A DNA stretch of 64,000 nt from contig NZ_JAGFOU010000001.1 in the NCBI RefSeq assembly GCF_017592395.1, positions 186,001-250,000 of the forward strand, read 5' to 3'. A program made the translations under genes and the position numbers. The notes beneath the pieces are model-generated. The model ran no database searches, was not told the origin of the DNA, and saw nothing but the letters and a program-made list of their open reading frames with translations. This DNA is from Actinomyces bowdenii (GTDB lineage: Bacteria > Actinomycetota > Actinomycetes > Actinomycetales > Actinomycetaceae). This document shows, in pieces, positions 18,601-27,593 of this stretch (the stretch's first letter is position 1; each line of letters begins with the position of its first letter).

Positions 18601-19745
18601 GAGCCGGCGGCCCGGGTCCAGGCCTGCAGCCACTTCTCGCGGTTGGCGGTGATGTCGGCCGCGGAGACCTCGATGGGCTCATCGGCCAGGGGGCCGAACC
18701 TCTCCAGCTCGGCGGGCAGGGCGGCCCTGCCGTCCACCGGGTACATGTACATCTGGCCGGGGATGTCCTCCTGGACCTTGGTGGAGAGCATCCACTCCAC
18801 GAAGGCCCTGCCCCCCTCGGGGTTGGCCGCTCCGGCGAGGACCCCGGCGTACTCCACCTGGCGGAAGGCGGTGCCCAGCAGGGCCGCCGTGGTGGTGGCC
18901 GACTTGTCCTCGGTGAGGGTGTAGGAGGGGGAGGAGGCGTAGGACACGACGATGGGGTAGGCGCCCCCGCCCCCACCGGCGGTGAAATCGGTGTAGTAGG
19001 CGTCCGTCCAGCCCGCGTCGATGCGCGCGCCATTGGCCACCAGGCTCTTCCAGTACTCGGCGAAGCCGTCGACCCCGAAATGGCCGACGGTGGCCAGCAT
19101 CCAGGCCATGCCCGGGGAGGAGGTGGAGGGGTCGATGGCCACGAGCAGGTCCTTGTACTCGCTCTTGAGCAGGTCCTCGAAGGTGGCCGGGGCGCTGAGC
19201 CCCTTGTCGGCGAAGTAGGCGGTGTCGATGTTGAGGCACACATCGCCGACGTCGATCGGGGCCAGGGCCGGGGTGTCGTCCACGAGGTAGGCCTCGGCGC
19301 CGTCCGGCAGGGTGACGGTGGCGGTCCTGTCGACGACCCCCTCGGCCAGGGCGCGCGAGGCGTAGGTGTTGTCGATGCCGAAGAAGGCGTCGCCCAGGGG
19401 GGCGTCCTTGGTCAGCACGAGCTTGTTGACCAGCTCGCCTGCGTCGCCGGAGGCCACCAGGGACAGGGTGTAGCCGGTGTCGGCCTCGAAGGCGCTGATG
19501 AGGTCCTCGGAGACCTTGAAGGAGTCGTGTGTCAGGACGGTGACGCTCCTGCCTCCCCCGGAGCCCGAGTCCCCCGGCCCGCAGGCGGCCAGGGCCAGGC
19601 CCAGGGCTCCGGCGGCGGCACCGCCCAGGAGCCGGCGCCGCGAGGGGGTGTACCGGGTCGGCCCGGGGATGGGTGAGCCCGGGGCGGGGCGGTGGCCGGT
19701 GGCACGGCCCGCGGGTCGGGCAGGGCTGATGTGCCTGGTGGTCAT
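18597..19745 (-). CDS. Thiamine-binding lipoprotein (TbpA/ThiB-like)
   Basis: A 382-residue periplasmic-type binding protein. It has a twin-arginine signal (PSRRRLLGG, about 35-43) and lipobox LAAC near 55, giving a Tat-exported lipoprotein. The mature part begins VTVLTHDSFKVS, a pattern typical of ThiB-family proteins, and includes the TDAYYTDF and YPVDGRAALP segments common to the family. The ATG at 19743-19745 has AGGAGGA 5 nt upstream. It is the first gene of the operon, directly behind a TPP riboswitch, so expression should fall when thiamine pyrophosphate is abundant. Confidence 0.9.
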   Translation of the reverse strand: MTTRHISPARPAGRATGHRPAPGSPIPGPTRYTPSRRRLLGGAAAGALGLALAACGPGDSGSGGGRSVTVLTHDSFKVSEDLISAFEADTGYTLSLVASGDAGELVNKLVLTKDAPLGDAFFGIDNTYASRALAEGVVDRTATVTLPDGAEAYLVDDTPALAPIDVGDVCLNIDTAYFADKGLSAPATFEDLLKSEYKDLLVAIDPSTSSPGMAWMLATVGHFGVDGFAEYWKSLVANGARIDAGWTDAYYTDFTAGGGGGAYPIVVSYASSPSYTLTEDKSATTTAALLGTAFRQVEYAGVLAGAANPEGGRAFVEWMLSTKVQEDIPGQMYMYPVDGRAALPAELERFGPLADEPIEVSAADITANREKWLQAWTRAAGS

Positions 19746-19810
19746 GGCAGTCCTCCTGGAAGAGTGTCCGGAGGGCCCGGGCCGCAGTGCGGTGCCCGGG
19801 GAGATGTTCT

Positions 19811-19926
19811 CGACTTCCTTCGCCGGTACTGGCCGGAGCAGGTTCGAGGGTCTGCGGCTGCGCGCACTCTCAGCGCCGGGTCCCGGCCCGTCTGCGGTGC
19901 CGGGGTGGCGCTCCCCTGTCGTGGGG
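19811..19926 (-). promoter_or_regulatory. TPP riboswitch (THI element)
   Basis: The minus strand contains all conserved THI-box parts in order: GGGGAGCGCC, GCTGAGAGTG, ACCCTCGAACCTG, and the 3' half CAGTACCGGCGAAGGAA. It ends about 65 nt before the start of the thiamine-binding lipoprotein gene, so it controls that operon in cis. In actinobacteria this class usually acts on translation; no poly-U terminator is visible. Confidence 0.93.
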
Positions 19927-19954
19927 GCAAGTCTAGGCCCCCGCCCCACCCTGC

Positions 19955-20223
19955 TGCACATCTTCAGCCACGGCGCCCACCAGATCATGCGGGAAACTCC
20001 AGGCCAGGGCCCCGCAAGCCCCCCGAAGATGTGCAACACCACCACCGCTGCACATCTTCAGCCGCGGCGCCCACCAGATCATGCGGAAAACTCCAGGCCA
20101 GGGCCCCGCAAGCCCGCCGAAGATGTGCAACACCACCACCGCTGCACATCTTCAGCCACAGCGCCCACCAGATCATGCGGAAAACTCCAGGCCAGGGCCC
20201 CGCAAGCCCGCCGAAGATGTGCA
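19955..20223. repeat. Arm-bounded repeat locus A (three tandem units)
   Basis: Three nearly identical 81-bp units at 19955-20035, 20049-20129 and 20143-20223, period 94 bp. Each starts TGCACATCTTC and ends GAAGATGTGCA. Each carries ATCATGCG 29 bp from its left end. The 13-bp linkers are identical (ACACCACCACCGC). The locus lies between the divergent thiamine operon leader and the DUF4235 gene. It is non-coding; readings in all frames are repeat artefacts. Confidence 0.92.
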
Positions 20224-20361
20224 ACACCGGCCGGTTGTGCGCGCAGCAGCCCCGGTGCGGCATGATCGTCTCGACACCAGGGGCCCGGCCGGCCCCGGCA
20301 GCAGATGACGCTCCGCGCATCGCGCGGCGGGGCGCGCGACATCACCTGACTCGGAGGATTC

Positions 20362-20667
20362 ATGGCCAAGAAGGACAGCAGCGGCACGGACTTCACGTGG
20401 AAGGCGACGGCCGCGGTCGCCACCCTCGCCTCGGGCTTCGTGGCCGAGAAGGTCGTGGCCCTGGGGTGGAGGGCCCTCACCGGCAAGCCGGCCCCCCGCG
20501 AGGAGGACCAGCTCCTGAACTACCAGCTGACCGAGGTCGTGGTCTTCGCCGTCATCTCGGGGGCGACCATCACCCTGGTGCGCGAGCTCGGGCTGCGCCA
20601 GGCGGCCAAGTGGTACAGCCGTCGTCGTCCCTCCGGCGCGCCCGCCCCCAAGGCCATCGGCGCCTGA
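20362..20667 (+). CDS. DUF4235 membrane protein
   Basis: A 101-residue small protein of the actinobacterial DUF4235 family. The N terminus is polar, a first hydrophobic segment lies around 14-36 (WKATAAVATLASGFVAEKVV), and a second around 58-77 (VVVFAVISGATITLVREL), followed by a basic tail. GGAGGA sits 6 nt before the ATG. The function is unknown, although the family is common in Gram-positive actinobacteria. It is separated by 176 nt from the Fe-S gene downstream and may have its own promoter. Confidence 0.85.
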   Translation: MAKKDSSGTDFTWKATAAVATLASGFVAEKVVALGWRALTGKPAPREEDQLLNYQLTEVVVFAVISGATITLVRELGLRQAAKWYSRRRPSGAPAPKAIGA

Positions 20668-20843
20668 GCACTCCGGCCGGGCGCCCGCCGCCCGCGCTCA
20701 CCCGGCCGGGGGCGCCCGCCCCATGGGGCTCCTACATTGAGCAGGACGCCCATGGTGGCCGTACGGATGGCCCGGCCGGGCGCCGTCGACCCACTCCAGG
20801 CGGCCCCTGACCTCGTTGACGCATCTGAGGAGAAGCCGAGCCG

Positions 20844-23459
20844 ATGAGCGCTGTGCAGATCGTCTGTGCCATCGTCGTCATCATCACCACGACGATCGGG
20901 CTGGCTGTTTTCGCACGCGCCTGCTGCACTATTGCCGCCCGCATGGCGGTGGGGCGCGCCGTGCCCCACGCCCGGATCCGGCCGGCGGGCAGGCGCCTGG
21001 CCCTCATGCTGGGCGCGGTGGTGGGCCACACCGCCTTCAAGGGCCGGCCCCTCATCCGGACCGCCCACTGGCTGGTGATGGTCGCCTTCCCGCTTCTCTT
21101 CCTCACCCTGGTCTCCGGGTACGGGCAGGTCCTTGGCGGGGCCTCCTTCTCCCTGCCGCTCATCGGCCACGCCGCCTGGTGGGGGTGGGTGGTCGATGGG
21201 ATCGCCTGGCTGTCGACGGCGGGGATCGTGGGGCTGAGCATCCTGCGCTGGCGCCTGACCCGCGCCGGGCGCGCCGCGCCCCCCTACCCCCAGGACTCCC
21301 AGGGCGGCCAGCGCCCGCGCACCTCCCGCTTCGCCGGGTCGACCGCGTGGCAGGGCAGGTTCGTCGAGGCCACCATCATCGGGGTGGTGGCCTGCGTGCT
21401 GGCCCTGCGCATGCTGGAGCACGCCCACCTGGCCCTCTCCCCGGATGCCGCCCAGCGCGCCCTGGCCTCCTGGACGCACTTCCCGCTGACCGCCTGGAGC
21501 GGGCCGCTCCTGGAGCCCCTGGGGGCGCGGGCCCTGGAGGGCGCCATCCTCATCACCGCCACGCTCAAGGTGGTGCTGTCCATGAGCTGGTTCGTGGTGG
21601 TGGGCCTGCAGCCCTCCATGGGCGTGGCCTGGCACCGCTTCCTGGCCTTCCTCAACATCTATGCGCGCCGCGAGGCCAACGGCTCCAAGGCCCTGGGCCC
21701 CCTGGAGCCGATCCTGGTGGAGGGCGAGCCGCTGACCGAGGCGAGCATGGAGCGCCTGGAGGAGGCCATGGATACCGCCGAGAGCGGGCAGGGCCCCGAG
21801 GTTCGCCTGGGGGTGGGGCGCATCGAGGACTTCACCTGGAAGGGCCTGCTGGACTTCTCCACCTGCACCGAGTGCGGCCGCTGCCAGGACCTGTGCCCCG
21901 CCTGGAACACGGGCAAGCCCCTGTCCCCCAAGCTGCTGGTCATGGCGCTGCGCGACCACCACGCCGCGGCCGCCCCCTACCTGCGGGCGGCCGGCGCCCT
22001 GGGGGTGGATCCCGAGGAGGTCACCGATGAGATGGTGGCCGGCCGCCCCGCCTCCGGCGGCCCGGTGGGCCGGGCGCTGGGCATGCGCGACGGCCTGGCC
22101 CGGGGGGCGGATCTGGGCCAGGAGGCGGGCAGCCCCCACACCGGGGATGTGCTCGGCGCACTGCTCGCGGCCAAGGCGGCCCCCTCCCCGGAGGGCGTGG
22201 CCGCGCGCCCCGCGCCCCTGGCCGGGGAGGTCATCCCGCCCGAGGTGCTGTGGTCCTGCACCACCTGCGGGGCCTGCGTGGACCAGTGCCCGGTGGATAT
22301 CGAGCATGTGGACCATGTGGTGGACATGCGCCGCCAGCAGGTGCTCATGGAGTCGGCCTTCCCCAAGGAGCTGGGCGGCATGTTCCGCAAGCTGGAGTCC
22401 AAGGGCAACCCCTGGGGGCTGGCGGCGCGCAAGCGCATGGACTGGGCCAAGGGCCTGGACTTCGAGGTGCCGGTGGTGGGGGCGGATGTGGACTCCGCCG
22501 CCGAGGTGGACTACCTGTTCTGGGTGGGCTGCGCCGGGGCCTATGAGGACCGGGCCAAGCGCACGACGCGGGCGGTGGCCGAGCTGCTGCACATCGCCGG
22601 GGTGAGCTTCGCGGTGCTGGGCGACGGCGAGACCTGCACCGGGGACCCGGCCCGGCGCGCGGGCAACGAGATCCTCTACCAGACGCTCGCGGCCCAGAAT
22701 GTGGAGACGCTCAATGAGGCGGGGGCGCAGCGGATCGTGGTCACCTGCGCGCACTGCTTCAACACGATCGCGCGGGAGTACCCGCAGATCGGCGGGCGCT
22801 ACGAGGTCCTCCACCACACCCAGCTGCTGGCCCGCCTGGTGCGCGAGGGGCGCCTGAGGCCCGTGGCTCCCGGGGCTGCCCGGGATGCTGAGCCCGCCAG
22901 CCCGACGGCGCCATCACCCCAGGAGCGGCAGGCTGCGCCAGACGCCGAGGGCTCCACGGCTGACAGCGCCGGGAGCGCGACTCCCGCGTCGTCGGCGCCG
23001 GTGGCCCATTCCGAGGGGGCACAGCCGATCCCGGATGCCGCGGAGGCCGGGCCGGCAGCCGGAGCGCTCCGGACGCCGGCGGCGTCCCAGGCCCCCTCCG
23101 CGCCGACCGTCACCTACCACGACGCCTGCTACCTGGGGAGGCACAACCGCCTCTACTCCCCTCCTCGCGAGCTCATCGAGGCCACGGGGGCCACGGCGGT
23201 GGAGATGCCGCGCAGCCGGGAGCGGGCCCTGTGCTGCGGGGGCGGCGGGGCCAGGGCCTTCATGGAGGAGTCCATCGGCACGCGCATCGCCGCGGAGCGC
23301 TCGCGCGAGGCGGTGGGCACGGGGGCCCAGGTGATCGCCACCGCCTGCCCCTTCTGCACCACGATGCTCTCCGACGGCGCCGCCTCCCAGGGCGCCGAGG
23401 TGAGGGTGGCCGACGTGGCCACCCTCATGCTGGAGGCCGTCCAGCGCGGCCGGGGCTGA
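20844..23459 (+). CDS. Membrane-anchored Fe-S oxidoreductase (heterodisulfide reductase-like)
   Basis: 871 residues. The N-terminal part has about five to six transmembrane helices with several His (NarI-like, about 1-270). Next come two [4Fe-4S] ferredoxin clusters (C341, C344, C347, C351 and C472, C475, C478, C482), then two CCG domains (CAHCF near 640 and CCGGGG near 795) as in HdrB/GlpC/LutA proteins. A low-complexity Pro/Ala/Ser insert of about 90 residues splits the CCG repeats. This layout is common in actinobacteria and is thought to move electrons between the membrane and a soluble dehydrogenase; the partner is unknown. A GAGGAG precedes the ATG by about 12 nt. Confidence 0.87.
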   Translation: MSAVQIVCAIVVIITTTIGLAVFARACCTIAARMAVGRAVPHARIRPAGRRLALMLGAVVGHTAFKGRPLIRTAHWLVMVAFPLLFLTLVSGYGQVLGGASFSLPLIGHAAWWGWVVDGIAWLSTAGIVGLSILRWRLTRAGRAAPPYPQDSQGGQRPRTSRFAGSTAWQGRFVEATIIGVVACVLALRMLEHAHLALSPDAAQRALASWTHFPLTAWSGPLLEPLGARALEGAILITATLKVVLSMSWFVVVGLQPSMGVAWHRFLAFLNIYARREANGSKALGPLEPILVEGEPLTEASMERLEEAMDTAESGQGPEVRLGVGRIEDFTWKGLLDFSTCTECGRCQDLCPAWNTGKPLSPKLLVMALRDHHAAAAPYLRAAGALGVDPEEVTDEMVAGRPASGGPVGRALGMRDGLARGADLGQEAGSPHTGDVLGALLAAKAAPSPEGVAARPAPLAGEVIPPEVLWSCTTCGACVDQCPVDIEHVDHVVDMRRQQVLMESAFPKELGGMFRKLESKGNPWGLAARKRMDWAKGLDFEVPVVGADVDSAAEVDYLFWVGCAGAYEDRAKRTTRAVAELLHIAGVSFAVLGDGETCTGDPARRAGNEILYQTLAAQNVETLNEAGAQRIVVTCAHCFNTIAREYPQIGGRYEVLHHTQLLARLVREGRLRPVAPGAARDAEPASPTAPSPQERQAAPDAEGSTADSAGSATPASSAPVAHSEGAQPIPDAAEAGPAAGALRTPAASQAPSAPTVTYHDACYLGRHNRLYSPPRELIEATGATAVEMPRSRERALCCGGGGARAFMEESIGTRIAAERSREAVGTGAQVIATACPFCTTMLSDGAASQGAEVRVADVATLMLEAVQRGRG

Positions 23460-23506
23460 GCCGGGGCCGGGGCTGAGCCGGGCGCCCACCACCGCCGGCC
23501 CCTCCT

Positions 23507-23583
23507 CCGCGGTTTTGCCCTTCAAGACGCAGTTTCACCCCGATAGAGGGGGCGGATCTGCGTCTTGAAGGGTAAAACCGCGG
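23507..23583. terminator. 26-bp-arm hairpin between convergent genes
   Basis: Left arm 23507-23532 and right arm 23558-23583 are complementary over 26 bp with one G-U position. The 25-nt loop can form its own small CCCC/GGGG stem. It lies 47 nt after the Fe-S gene stop and 20 nt after the chdC stop, so it could terminate transcripts from both sides. The arms are longer than usual for a terminator, so a mobile palindromic element is the alternative. Confidence 0.7.
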
Positions 23584-23603
23584 GCGAGCCCTGTGCTGGC
23601 GCC

Positions 23604-24455
23604 TCAGGCCAGGGGCTGGCGCTCGGCCCACTGCTCGGGGCTCAGGCGGCGCCCGGTGTAGAAGGGGGTGTCCTGGCGCACGTGCAGGCGCGCCTCGGTG
23701 TAGCGCTGGTGGTGGATGACCCCCTCCAGGCGGTCGAGGGTGTCGGCCTCGAAGCCCAGGATCCACTCGTAGTCGCTCAGGCCGAAGGCCGCCAGCGTGG
23801 AGCCCTTGACGTCGGGGTACTTGGAGAACCCGTTGCGCCCGTGCTGGGCCATCATGCGCGAGCGCTCCTCAGGGGCCAGCAGGTACCACTCGTAGGAGCG
23901 CACGAAGGGGTAGACCATGAGCCAGTCGCGCGGGGCGACTCCGCCGAAGCAGGCGGGGATGTGGCGGCGGTTGAACTCCGCGGGCGTGTGCAGCCCCATG
24001 CAGGACCACACCGGCTCCAGGTAGCGGCCCAGGGCACTGGCCCGCAGGCGGTGGTAGGCGTCCTGGAGGACCTCGGGGTCGTCGTCGAGCCACCACAGGA
24101 GCAGATCGGCGTCGGAGCGGAACCCGGCGACGTCGTACCAGCCGCGCGTGGTGGCCCCGGAGCCCTCCATGAAGTGGGAGGACTCCCCGATGAGGCGCTC
24201 GCGCGCGGGCTGGGCGGCAGGCAGCGGCGAGGTCAGGCGGAAGACGCCGTAAAGGGCGTAGTGGTTCTGGTCGTTGACGGCGTCGAGGTCGACGTCGGTG
24301 GCGTCACGCGGGTCGCGGTGGGGGTGGCGCTCCTCATCACGGAAGCGGTGCACGCGGCCCTCCGGCTGCGGGGCCTCCCCCTGCGCCCCGCCCTGCGGGG
24401 GCCGGGTGCCGGCGGGCGCCTCCTGGGCGTGATCGGGGTGCTGGCTGTGGGTCAT
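23604..24455 (-). CDS. chdC: Coproheme decarboxylase (ChdC/HemQ)
   Basis: 283 residues that convert coproheme III to heme b by two oxidative decarboxylations, the last step of the coproporphyrin-dependent pathway. Key residues of the actinobacterial type are all present with correct spacing: distal base H165 (RRHIP), catalytic Tyr Y182 (VYPF), R186, and proximal heme ligand H205 (MMAQHG). These match H118, Y135, R139 and H158 of the Corynebacterium diphtheriae enzyme as I recall it. Residues 1-55 are a polar, disordered extension. The ATG at 24453-24455 has AAGGAG 6 nt upstream, better than an ATG 21 nt earlier. It is the last gene of the leftward heme group after hemA and cpfC, 145 nt behind cpfC. 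Confidence 0.95.
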   Translation of the reverse strand: MTHSQHPDHAQEAPAGTRPPQGGAQGEAPQPEGRVHRFRDEERHPHRDPRDATDVDLDAVNDQNHYALYGVFRLTSPLPAAQPARERLIGESSHFMEGSGATTRGWYDVAGFRSDADLLLWWLDDDPEVLQDAYHRLRASALGRYLEPVWSCMGLHTPAEFNRRHIPACFGGVAPRDWLMVYPFVRSYEWYLLAPEERSRMMAQHGRNGFSKYPDVKGSTLAAFGLSDYEWILGFEADTLDRLEGVIHHQRYTEARLHVRQDTPFYTGRRLSPEQWAERQPLA

Positions 24456-24600
24456 CGGTACTCCTTCATCTCTCATCTCTCTTATCTGGCTCGCGCCGAT
24501 GCTCACCGGCGCTGCTCGCCCCCGGCGGAACCTACCGGACCTCCCGGGGCCGTCCCACATGGCCGGCCCCGGGCGGCGCGGGCCGAGGCGCGCACCCGAG

Positions 24601-26004
24601 TCAACTGCGGGGACCGCCCCCATGCCCGTGGCCCGGGTGCCCTCCCTGCCCGGCGGAGGGGCGGCAGCACTCGGGCGGGCAGACGGTGTGGAAGGGCCCC
24701 AGGCCGGTGGTGGACTCCGGGTGGACGCTCTCCCCGCGGGCCGCGGCGGCCCGCTCGGCCAGGACGTCGACAAGGGAGGAGACGAAGGCCGGGTGCGTGC
24801 CCGCGGTGGCGGCCCGGGCGTAGGGCATGCCCAGGGCCTCGGCGGTCTCGCGGGCCTCGGTGTCCAGGTCGAACAGGACCTCCATGTGGTCCGAGACGAA
24901 GCCGATCGGGGCGACGACGACGCCGGGCGCCCGACCCCGGGGCGCCTGGTCGGCGATGGCCTCCAGGCGGTCGTTGATGTCGGGCTCCAGCCAGCGGGCC
25001 TGGGGCGGCCCGGAGCGCGAGCAGTAGACGAGCTCGTGCTCGGGCCGGCGGTCCAGGCCCAGGCGCTCGACCACCCGGGGAAGAATGGCCTCGATGAGGG
25101 CCTCATGCTGGGCGACGTAGGAGATCTCGGTGGACAGGTCGGGGCTCACCCCGGGATCGAGCGGCCCGGGGCCCCCGGGCTCCACCGCCCGCCCGGGCCG
25201 GGGGGCCGATCCCTCCTCCATGGGCACGGGGATGGAGTGGGTGACGAAGAGCAGGCGGATGTCCTGGGCGGCCACGCCCTGGTCGGCCAGCCGCCGGTAG
25301 GCGGTGGCGATCGCCTCGGTGTTGGCCTCCAGCATCCCGGGGGTGTTGTAGTAGGGGCGGGCCTTGTCGACCACGGGCGCCTGGGCGCCCAGAGGGGCCC
25401 CGCCCCTGCCGCCCACGCGGGCCGCGGCGTCGGCCTCGGGGCCCTGGCCGGTGGCGCCGTCGGTGCCGGACTCCAGCTGGCCCAGGGCCGCGCTGAGGTC
25501 CTCGCGGTACTGGCGGCACCCGGAGTAGGAGCCGTAGGCGGAGGTGGTCAGGGCCAGGATGCGGCGGGCTCCGGCGTCGGCCAGCTCGCGCAGGGCCTGA
25601 CTGACGAAGGGGTGCCAGTTGCGGTTGCCCACGACCACCGGGACGCTGGAGCCGCGGCGCGCCAGCTCGGCACGCAGGGCCTCCAGCAGCTCGGCGTTGC
25701 GCTCGTTGATCGGCGAGGCGCCCCCGAAGCGCTGGTAGTGGCCGGAGACCTCCAGCAGCCGGGAGTCGGGCACGCCCCGGCCGGCGGTGGCGTTGCGCAT
25801 GAAGGGCAGGACGGCGTCGGGGCCGGTGGGGCCGCCGTAGGACAGCAGGAGCACGGCATCGTAGGGGGCGAGCATGTCCGTGCCCGGGCCGCCGGCCAGA
25901 TCGGTCAGGTCAATGGCCTCAACGGGCGCGGGCCCGGTGCCGGCGGTCTCGGCCGGGTCGCGCAGGACCCCCGCCTGCCTGGTATCGGTCCTCACATCGG
26001 TCAT
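24601..26004 (-). CDS. cpfC: Coproporphyrin ferrochelatase
   Basis: 467 residues that insert ferrous iron into coproporphyrin III. Family marks are YGGP near 56, the NWHPF segment with the active-site His, LFVTHSIP, and PIGFVSDHMEVLFDLD with the acidic metal path. About 60 residues of Gly/Ala-rich inserts make it longer than usual. Cys in YSGCRQY plus a C-terminal cluster (VCPPECC, near 447-453) resemble the [2Fe-2S] ligands of mycobacterial ferrochelatase, so a cluster is plausible. The tail is Gly/His-rich and may bind metal. The ATG overlaps the hemA stop by four bases (ATGA). Confidence 0.93.
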   Translation of the reverse strand: MTDVRTDTRQAGVLRDPAETAGTGPAPVEAIDLTDLAGGPGTDMLAPYDAVLLLSYGGPTGPDAVLPFMRNATAGRGVPDSRLLEVSGHYQRFGGASPINERNAELLEALRAELARRGSSVPVVVGNRNWHPFVSQALRELADAGARRILALTTSAYGSYSGCRQYREDLSAALGQLESGTDGATGQGPEADAAARVGGRGGAPLGAQAPVVDKARPYYNTPGMLEANTEAIATAYRRLADQGVAAQDIRLLFVTHSIPVPMEEGSAPRPGRAVEPGGPGPLDPGVSPDLSTEISYVAQHEALIEAILPRVVERLGLDRRPEHELVYCSRSGPPQARWLEPDINDRLEAIADQAPRGRAPGVVVAPIGFVSDHMEVLFDLDTEARETAEALGMPYARAATAGTHPAFVSSLVDVLAERAAAARGESVHPESTTGLGPFHTVCPPECCRPSAGQGGHPGHGHGGGPRS

Positions 26005-27419
26005 GTCATATCAGCCTTATCAATATTCGCCTGGACAACATCAGATCCTATCACCAGGGCGAGCGCCTCCCGGTAGGCCTCCTGCTGCCCGGCCTCACCG
26101 GCGCGGCGGGCCTGGACGGTGGGCCGGTGGAGCAGGCGGGCGGCCAGGCGGTGCAGGGCCTGCTCGGCCTGGGCCAGGGGGATCATGGGCTCAGAGCCGG
26201 GCCCCGCCTCCGGCTCGGGCCCGGAGCCAGCCGCCCGCTCCCGGCCGGGCCCCGAGCCCCCGTGATCCCGGGGGCCTCCGGCGGCCGCGGTGCCGGCGGG
26301 GCGCAGCCGCACGACCTCCTCCTCCACGGCCCGGGCGACACGGGAGCGCAGCCCCGCGATGACGGGGCCCATGCAGCGCCCGGCCAGGCTCCGCTCGAAG
26401 TCGGCGAGCTCCTCCTCCACGATCCGCCAGGCGCTGTCCACCTCCTGGCCGGCGGCCTGGGGGACGGAGGCCTGGACATGGTCCAGGTCGAGGTGGATGA
26501 CGCCGGGCAGGTCGGCCACCTCGGGCTCCACATCCCTGGTCAGGGCCAGGTCGAGGACCACGCGAGCACCGTGCCGTGCGGGCTCCAGGCCGCTCATGAG
26601 CCCCGTGGTCAGCACCGGTGCGCCCAGGCCGCGGCAGGTCAGGACCAGGTCGGCCCGGCTCAGCGCCTCGCGCAGCCCCCCGGGCGGGACGGCCCGCAGT
26701 CCGCGCTCCTGGGCGAAGGCCCGGGCCCTGTCAGTGGTGGAGTACACGCCGATGCGCCCGGCCCCGCGCTCCCGCAGCGCACCGACGGCGGCGCCGGCGT
26801 AGGAGCCGGTGCCCACCAGGAGCACCCGGCACTGCGAGAGCGCGGGCAGGTGGGATCCGGCCAGGTCGAGCCCGACGGCGACGACGCTGCGCCCCCGGCC
26901 CGCCAGGGCGGTCTCCCCCGCCACCCGGCGCGACACGACCGAGGCGCGCTCGACGGCGCGGATGATGGGGGTGCTCAGCGTGCCCTCCGCTGCAGCGGTG
27001 CGCTGGGCCCGGCGCAGCTGGCCGGCGATCTGACGCTCGCCGACCACCATGGAGCGCAGCCCGCAGGCCGTGGCGAACAGCTCGCGGTAGGCCTCCTGCC
27101 CGCTGGAGCCCTCCAGGCGCAGGTCGCCGACGGGCAGGCCCGCGCGCTCGGCCAGGAGCCCGGCGACGGCGTCGGTCAGGACGGGCGGGCCCATCCGGGC
27201 CGGGGCGGCCGCACCGCCCCCGCCCTGCGGGCCGGGAGCCTCCTCGTCGGTGTCCACCAGGAAGGACAGGCGGTTGCAGGTGGACAGCACCAGCGCTCCT
27301 CGCAGCCCGAGTGGCGCGGCGAGGAGATCGGGCCCCAGCTGCGGGGCGGCCGCCCCCAGGCGCGCGACGACGTCGAGCCCGAGGTGGCGGTGATCGGCGG
27401 AGAGGAAATGAATAGCCAC
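26001..27419 (-). CDS. hemA: Glutamyl-tRNA reductase
   Basis: 472 residues that reduce glutamyl-tRNA(Glu) to glutamate-1-semialdehyde with NADPH. The catalytic Cys is C48 in STCNR. The VVGERQI motif (about 125-131), a Rossmann motif VGTGSYAG near 201-208 and a C-terminal helical dimerisation domain are present; the last contains a Gly/Pro/Glu insert. It is the first gene of the leftward hemA-cpfC-chdC group and divergent from hemE across a 174-bp AT-richer promoter region. The partner enzyme HemL is encoded 7 kb away on the other strand. Confidence 0.95.
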   Translation of the reverse strand: MAIHFLSADHRHLGLDVVARLGAAAPQLGPDLLAAPLGLRGALVLSTCNRLSFLVDTDEEAPGPQGGGGAAAPARMGPPVLTDAVAGLLAERAGLPVGDLRLEGSSGQEAYRELFATACGLRSMVVGERQIAGQLRRAQRTAAAEGTLSTPIIRAVERASVVSRRVAGETALAGRGRSVVAVGLDLAGSHLPALSQCRVLLVGTGSYAGAAVGALRERGAGRIGVYSTTDRARAFAQERGLRAVPPGGLREALSRADLVLTCRGLGAPVLTTGLMSGLEPARHGARVVLDLALTRDVEPEVADLPGVIHLDLDHVQASVPQAAGQEVDSAWRIVEEELADFERSLAGRCMGPVIAGLRSRVARAVEEEVVRLRPAGTAAAGGPRDHGGSGPGRERAAGSGPEPEAGPGSEPMIPLAQAEQALHRLAARLLHRPTVQARRAGEAGQQEAYREALALVIGSDVVQANIDKADMT

Positions 27420-27593
27420 TGCCTCCGCATTGAATCACCAGGGGCCCCTGTGCGCACAATTGGTGCGCTGACAGCACAGCATTGTGGTGACAGCGCGTCA
27501 GAATTACTTTCATGACGCCGGGTCATCTCCTGGTCACAGCAGCAGACCCGCACCACGACAACGAAAACCACCCGATAAGGAAGCCCTCGCACA
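27420..27593. promoter_or_regulatory. Divergent hemA/hemE promoter region
   Basis: 174 bp of lower GC between the two heme operons. It contains a perfect 12-bp palindrome CAGGGGCCCCTG and TGTGCGCACA, both about 20-35 nt from the hemA start. AAGGAAG serves hemE. No riboswitch was recognised. Confidence 0.55.

Noticed and set aside
19955-20223. Repeat locus A as a CRISPR array
   Set aside because: Only three units, the internal sequence is conserved instead of variable, the period is 94 bp, each unit is bounded by inverted arms, and there are no cas genes.
19692-20810. Repetitive peptides encoded across locus A
   Set aside because: Open frames exist on both strands only because the repeat has no stops; no ribosome site, and the same DNA reads in several frames.
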